A stretch of DNA of 64,000 bases, taken from positions 13,392,001-13,456,000 of the forward strand of contig NC_079883.1 in assembly GCF_029227915.1 (NCBI RefSeq), written 5' to 3'. The position numbers and the translations under genes were made by a program. How positions within the stretch are numbered: position 1 is the stretch's first letter; every line of letters starts with the position of its first letter. Positions 59,586 through 64,000 of this stretch are shown in pieces. The notes beneath the pieces are model-generated. The model did not search any database. It worked only from the letters and a program-made list of their open reading frames with translations, and was not told the DNA's origin. Origin of the DNA: Hydractinia symbiolongicarpus (lineage: Eukaryota > Cnidaria > Hydrozoa > Anthoathecata > Hydractiniidae).

Positions 59586-61549
59586 AGTTTTGAAAAAGGT
59601 TTGGCTAGAATTTATATTATCTTTCACAATGTGAGTTTCTACTGCCCAAATAATTACGATACATTCCTTCTAAGTACCACTAAATCAATAAGATCCGTTC
59701 AATGTCATCGATGCTCGAAAGGAATGTATAATATCAACAAAGGTATGATCAGGATTGTAGAAGAATCTGGACTAAAAAGAGGGGTTACAACGAAATCCAA
59801 CTTTACATTATTTAAATGCCCTGCTGGAGGCATATGTGAAGACAAAGTTCGAAGTCGAGCAAATTTTTAGGGATATGTGGGTACAGAGTCTCAGGTATAT
59901 TTTCTACCGTGCCCTTCGTATTATTGCTGTCCACATCAATGTGAATCCTTTAATGGCTGCAACAAACACAGGGAAGGGATTTTATGTGGAATGTGTAAAA
60001 AAGAATTTCGACTAAATTATTATAATGAAGATTGCATTAAGAACAATGATTCTGACATGGTTTTCTCTTGGTCGTTGTTCACACTGTATAGCGTATGTTT
60101 TGCGCTTTTTCTGCTGTATTATAAGTCTCTGTTCACACTATTATGGAATATCATATCTAAATGTTGTGGCAAAAGAGACTTTTTCTTTTTGTTGAAAACA
60201 AAAAGATTTAATTCAAGTGAAGATCCATTTAGCTATGCTCTCCTTGACGAGAGAAACGAAGAAAGTGAGGGAGAAAGCGAGAATGAAGTCATTGCTAATA
60301 ACGAATACAGTCTTCTGTCTACGAAGTTCTCTCAGACAGGATCAAAGAAAGAAACGAAAAAACAGAGAACAAAAGCGAGGGAAATACATTTATTGGTTCT
60401 GGTATTAAGACGATCGTATTTTTTCTCTACCAAATGGAAGCTTTGATACTCATACCAGCTATAGAACAAGACAATTACGGTTATGTACATCAACTCAAAT
60501 CTACATTCTCGAATATATTTAATCTTGAGTTGATTCCAATTCACTTATCAAAACTATGCTTTGTTAATAATATTGATGCTGTTTCTAAACGGGTAATCAA
60601 AGCAGGCAACGTGTTTATGCTTTTATTCGTGCTCGTTGTTTTTGATGGTTTTATTGTTCTTTTTCATCAAATAAAAAGAAAGACAAAATCAAAATGTTTT
60701 GAACATTTTAGTCAGTGTCAAGTCATGGACAAAATAGGGAACTGCTTCATACAAGTCGCTTTACTTGGTTATACCAACATGACCATATTTTGTTTTATCA
60801 TTCTCCATTGTGTGGAGATAAACAACCAGAAGCACTTGTTAATCCAAGGGGATGTTTTATGTTACACATGGTGGCAATATTGCAGTCTGATCATAACACT
60901 GTTATGGATTTTACCATTTGGGGTTTCTCTCCAACTCTCAATTAGAATGTTACAAAGAAAGCAGCTCAACGTAAAAGGATTTTATTTTTCGTTAACTTTT
61001 CCGCTCTCTTCCTTCTATTTTTCCTTTCGTAGTGTTTGTCGTTCTGCAAAATTGGATATCAACGGCGACGAATCTACGGAAATACGAAACATATGTGAAA
61101 TATTTACAGGTGCATTTAGATGGAGCACGTCTGGTCAAATAAATTGGGAGTCGGTAGTAATTGTTCAGCGATTATTGATTGCCGTCATTTGTAATTTTGT
61201 GATGAATCCAGTTGCACGAATGATGTTAACGATACCTTTGCTGTTATCTTACCTTGTTCATCATCTTTACGTGTCGCCATATCGTATCAAGTTTTTAAAT
61301 CACTTAGAAACTATTTCGTTGTCGTTTTTGTTGATAATCAATGTGGAGAACTTGTTTTTTGCTTTTCTCTACATGAACGATCAATCAAGTGTACCTGGCA
61401 TCAATACAATCGCAAATATCTGTGTTTGAATTCAAAATATCATTTTAGCAGCACCATTGCTAATTATTATTGTCATTGTTGTTGTTATTATTTTGAGGAT
61501 GGCAGCTTTCGCAATAAAAACATGTGTAGGACGGTGCATAAGGAGGTAA
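59586..61549 (+). pseudogene. Broken cysteine-rich multi-TM receptor-like gene (C-terminal part)
   Basis: The conserved order CHRCSKGMYNI, CPAGGICEDKVRSRANF, CNKHREGILCGMC, then eight to nine hydrophobic segments belongs to a family of large extracellular-repeat proteins with C-terminal TM bundles, known to me from cnidarians and protists. Lesions: TAG at 59868-59870, where the motif calls for Trp (NFWGYV); a frameshift near 60387-60395, moving the frame to GSGIKTIVFFLYQMEAL; and TGA at 61427-61429, followed by 39 more in-frame codons including TM segment LLIIIVIVVVIILRM, to TAA 61549. The extracellular N-terminal part expected upstream is absent. No introns are needed to read it, so it is either a naturally single-exon gene or a retrocopy. 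Confidence 0.8.
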
Positions 61550-61732
61550 AACATTATTTGAGAACGTTTTCAAATTCAATTTAACCCTTAACATACTTGT
61601 CTCTGGCATCTTGTCTTTCGTAACGGCTTGAGTTTTTAGACGCTAACAAGAAAATGGTATGCGTTTCAACAACTGTATTCAGAAACCATTAAAGGGCTTT
61701 GTAATTTGTATTACTTTATAAGATTTCATCAA

Positions 61733-61816
61733 CCTCGTCTCAAGGCATCTTGTATCTCATCTGACCGGCGATGCGCCGTCTTGGTATAAAAAAGAGACAA
61801 CAGGCGCTGAGAACGA
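61733..61816. mobile_element. Tiny palindromic element after the pseudogene
   Basis: AACCTCGTCTCAAGGCATCT and, inverted, AGGCGCTGAGAACGAGGTT surround a (C)GGCGATGCGCCGTC mini-hairpin. Flanks AGATTTCAT and GGATTTAAT (7 of 9 identical) resemble a decayed 9-bp target duplication. Confidence 0.65.
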
Positions 61817-62032
61817 GGTTTGGATTTAATTTTTATAATTATCTTAATTTTACCATTTTTTTGTGGTGTTTAATGAAAAACTATTTAAATTTCCGGAATT
61901 GTATTTCTCCGCCAATACTTTGCTGTGTTTTTTAATTTTTATGGAGAATATGAATTCAAAGATAATAATTCTTTAAATGTAATAGTTTATGAGAACACCA
62001 TACATTATAACTATAATCTTCATTAGATCAAT

Positions 62033-62620
62033 ACTAGCCGATAAGGCCCGTGGAGAAATCCACTTAAGCAGAAGGACAATTGAAAAATAGGTTACTAGAT
62101 GTTTTACTGACTGACTTAACGAAATTTGTTTATTTTTTGTCTGTAATGTGTAGAGGTTGAAACGCTGGTCAAAATAATGTATAGGGTCATATGTTTTCGA
62201 CGAACGCCTAAGGAGATGTAAGGATTTAAAAGTTTTTCACCGCTTGGGTAACTAGGGACACCCTGGGAACAATTTGGGTAAACTTTCCAAACCTGGGTCC
62301 CCGAATCCGTTTCGGAATGAACGGGTTGATGAAAACACATTTTCTTAATCAGCGCTTCAAGGTCTATACGATGAAGGCAACAGGTATACCAATTTCTTTC
62401 TTGTGTTTCGGCGGGGCCAAAATTTTTAAATCCTTAATCTCCTTTAGCCATCGTCGAAAACACATGATCCTATACATTATTTTGATCAGCGTTTCAACCT
62501 CTACACATTACAGCCAACGGATTAACTAAATTTTGCCATTTTTTTGCATATGCACTGATGACGTCAGCAAAACATCTAAATCAACCTATATTTTCTATTG
62601 TTCTCCTTGTGGTTGTTATA
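62033..62620. mobile_element. Foldback element 'GATAAGGCC', copy 3 (near-palindromic)
   Basis: Left arm begins ACTAGCCGATAAGGCCCGTG and contains AATGTGTAGAGGTTGAAACG. The right arm carries the same text inverted (GCGTTTCAACCTCTACACAT at ~62490-62509) and ends in CCTTGTGG. Its middle block (GGTAACTAGGGACACCCTGG) is inverted relative to copy 1. The whole can fold on itself over roughly 200 bp per arm. Confidence 0.75.
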
Positions 62621-62864
62621 GGAAATAAGCTAAAAGATTTTAGTTACTAAATAACCTCGTCCCCAGGACTTGTTAGGTTTTTTATGTCTGTACGGTTAAA
62701 AAGACAGTTAATACTGCGTTTACATTCGAGCACAACTACGGATTCGAAATAAAATACCCGGATTCAAACGAAAACTTAATAGTTTGAAAACGGAAATCTT
62801 TTTCACACTATCATCAATACGCAATTATGTGCAAGACATATAAATTTTGCAAAGTTTGCCCGTG

Positions 62865-63062
62865 AAAAAATATAGCCTTTAGAATTCCTTCAAACTTAAT
62901 ACGTAATAAAATATAGCCAATGAATTCCTGCAAACATAATCCATGATAAATTATAGCCAATAGGATTCCTGCAAACTTTATCCGTGATAAAATATAGCCA
63001 ATATAATTCCCGCAAACATGATCCGTGATAAACTATAGTCAATAGTAATCCTGCAAACATTA
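62865..63062. repeat. Minisatellite of ~43 bp units upstream of the Kazal gene
   Basis: Five units of the type CAAACTTAATCCGTGATAAA then ATATAGCCAATAGAATTCCTG run head to tail, diverged by a few bases each. The array ends about 120 bp before the TATA box at 63180. Confidence 0.85.
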
Positions 63063-63179
63063 TCACACGATACAAACAATAATTAAATTACTCCCGAAGC
63101 GCAATTTATGTGAAATAGCACTGATGCGAACGGGTAACGTTTACGATACATTAGAGAATTGGTTATATATATATTTTTC

Positions 63180-63187
63180 TATAAAAG
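63180..63187 (+). promoter_or_regulatory. TATA box of the Kazal gene
   Basis: TATAAAAG, 43 nt before the start codon, preceded by a TATATATAT run. This implies a very short 5' UTR, as is usual for highly expressed secreted-peptide genes. Confidence 0.7.
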
Positions 63188-63229
63188 ACCTCGCAACTCT
63201 AACTGTTTACTCTTCTTGTTACATTCACG

Positions 63230-63609
63230 ATGAAATCAGTTTTGATGCTCGCTTTTCTATCATTCGCCTACGTGGCAGCGCAAGGTAATGCTTTCTTAAC
63301 CAGTATCCATATTTAATATTTAGTATTTACATAGTCTGAATACTCATCTAGTTTTATTATTCCTCTGGTTTTGTGTGTGATTTGTTAGTTGGACTTGTAA
63401 GCTATGTAGCTGCTACGGTGTTCTTTTCATAATAATATCATTATGTATACAAAATAATTATTTAGAACAATGTTCGACAGATTGCAAAGATAAGAAGAGA
63501 CAACCAGTGTGCGGGTCTGATCAGAAAACTTATCCAAGTCTTTGTTTGTTAAACTGGATAAAATGCGAGAGCCAAGGTCGTGTCGAATTTAGTCACAATG
63601 GACCATGTC
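63230..63609 (+). CDS. Secreted Kazal-type serine protease inhibitor (3' partial)
   Basis: Exon 1 (63230-63284) encodes the signal peptide MKSVLMLAFLSFAYVAAQ. Exon 2 (63466-63609) encodes one complete Kazal domain: C-x3-C-x8-C-x10-C-x6-C-x13-C, with PVCGSDQKTYPSLC and the closing GPC. The C4-x6-C5 spacing is the non-classical invertebrate form. The reactive site should lie just after the second Cys (CKDKKRQPV); the basic run suggests trypsin-like targets, but the exact P1 residue is uncertain. The exon ends in phase 1 at a GTAAGT donor, so at least one more exon follows; none was recognised before the window ends. Confidence 0.9.
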
Positions 63610-63881
63610 GTAAGTGGGTTTTTTGAGTACATTTTAAAGAAAAAGCTTCAGTTCCTAGAACATATCAAGGGACCGGTAAGGGAGTTTAAGATGTAAGTAG
63701 GAAGGTTTGCGGAAGTAAAAAATATATGGGGGCTTTGTAGTTAGTGGCAAAAAGGCGAAAGTTATCCGCGAGAATTATTTGTTTACCAGTTAGCAAAAAT
63801 TCATAGTGCATAGTTGTTGAGTGTATGGTGGAGCCAAAGTTGGAACGAACCCGTGAGATCAGGCGAACCGCTCTATCGTTT

Positions 63882-63985
63882 GTACATTGTTTTTGGGTGC
63901 AAAAATCGAGTTTGAACAGGGACACCGCGAGTACATTGTTTTTGGGTGCATTGTGGAGGCAAAAATCGAGTTTGAACAGGTACAC
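63882..63985. repeat. Two direct repeat units at the window end
   Basis: GTACATTGTTTTTGGGTGCA ... AAAATCGAGTTTGAACAGG occurs twice (from ~63882 and from ~63930). The second unit carries an extra TTGTGGAGGC. It lies in the intron after the Kazal exon. Confidence 0.7.
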
Positions 63986-64000
63986 CAGGCTAACAGCTCT

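Noticed and set aside
59859-59870. Splice acceptor TTTTAG|G explaining the stop in the multi-TM gene
   Set aside because: Coding similarity runs through the site (RANF-stop-GYVG) without a gap, so a Trp-to-stop change is simpler than an intron end.

Overview
This looks like a window of a cnidarian genome, probably a hydrozoan. The sequence is AT-rich. Animal-type genes are split by GT-AG introns that are full of small transposons. A Penelope-like retroelement, a non-LTR fragment, tRNA-headed SINEs and many foldback/MITE elements are present. The best protein matches from memory (cysteine-rich multi-TM protein, a large RNase H-like ORF) are families I associate with cnidarians. The species assignment is inference.

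Layout. 1-12875 (+): 3' part of a canonical nuclear poly(A) polymerase gene, 19 exons in phase, with introns holding a Tc1-like MITE, a Penelope-like insertion, a TIR element and minisatellites. 15026-23064 (+): a PP2C phosphatase of the PPM1A/B type, 6 exons, with a LINE 3' end, a tRNA-like sequence and a 125-bp tandem array in its introns. 25040-29260 (-): DESI2, a PPPDE deSUMOylase/deubiquitinase-type peptidase, 7 exons, convergent with PPM1. 29.3-33.1 kb: intergenic, with a SINE. 33175-33732 (+): an unidentified small gene with a CxxC...CxH motif, possibly spliced in frame into the next gene. 34223-45133 (+): PRC1/Ase1 midzone crosslinker, 15 exons. 47086-47511 and 57380-57844 (+): two related intronless single-C2-domain proteins. 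Between them is a 1128-codon intronless ORF (50045-53431) with a coiled coil, an RNase H-like (DDE-type) core and a C-terminal Tudor/chromo-like barrel, followed by a five-unit tandem array. 59586-61549 (+): a broken copy of a cysteine-rich multi-TM receptor-like gene with three lesions. 63230-63609 onwards (+): a secreted Kazal-type inhibitor with a TATA box, cut by the window end.

The host genes are unrelated housekeeping and cell-cycle functions: mRNA polyadenylation, Ser/Thr dephosphorylation, SUMO/Ub removal and cytokinesis. I see no shared pathway. The less ordinary content is the transposon-like 1128-aa ORF flanked by the C2 paralogs, a family of tiny palindromic elements with 9-10 bp target duplications, and a two-copy tRNA-derived SINE family.

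All exon borders were found by hand from splice signals, reading phase and remembered family sequences. No database search was run.
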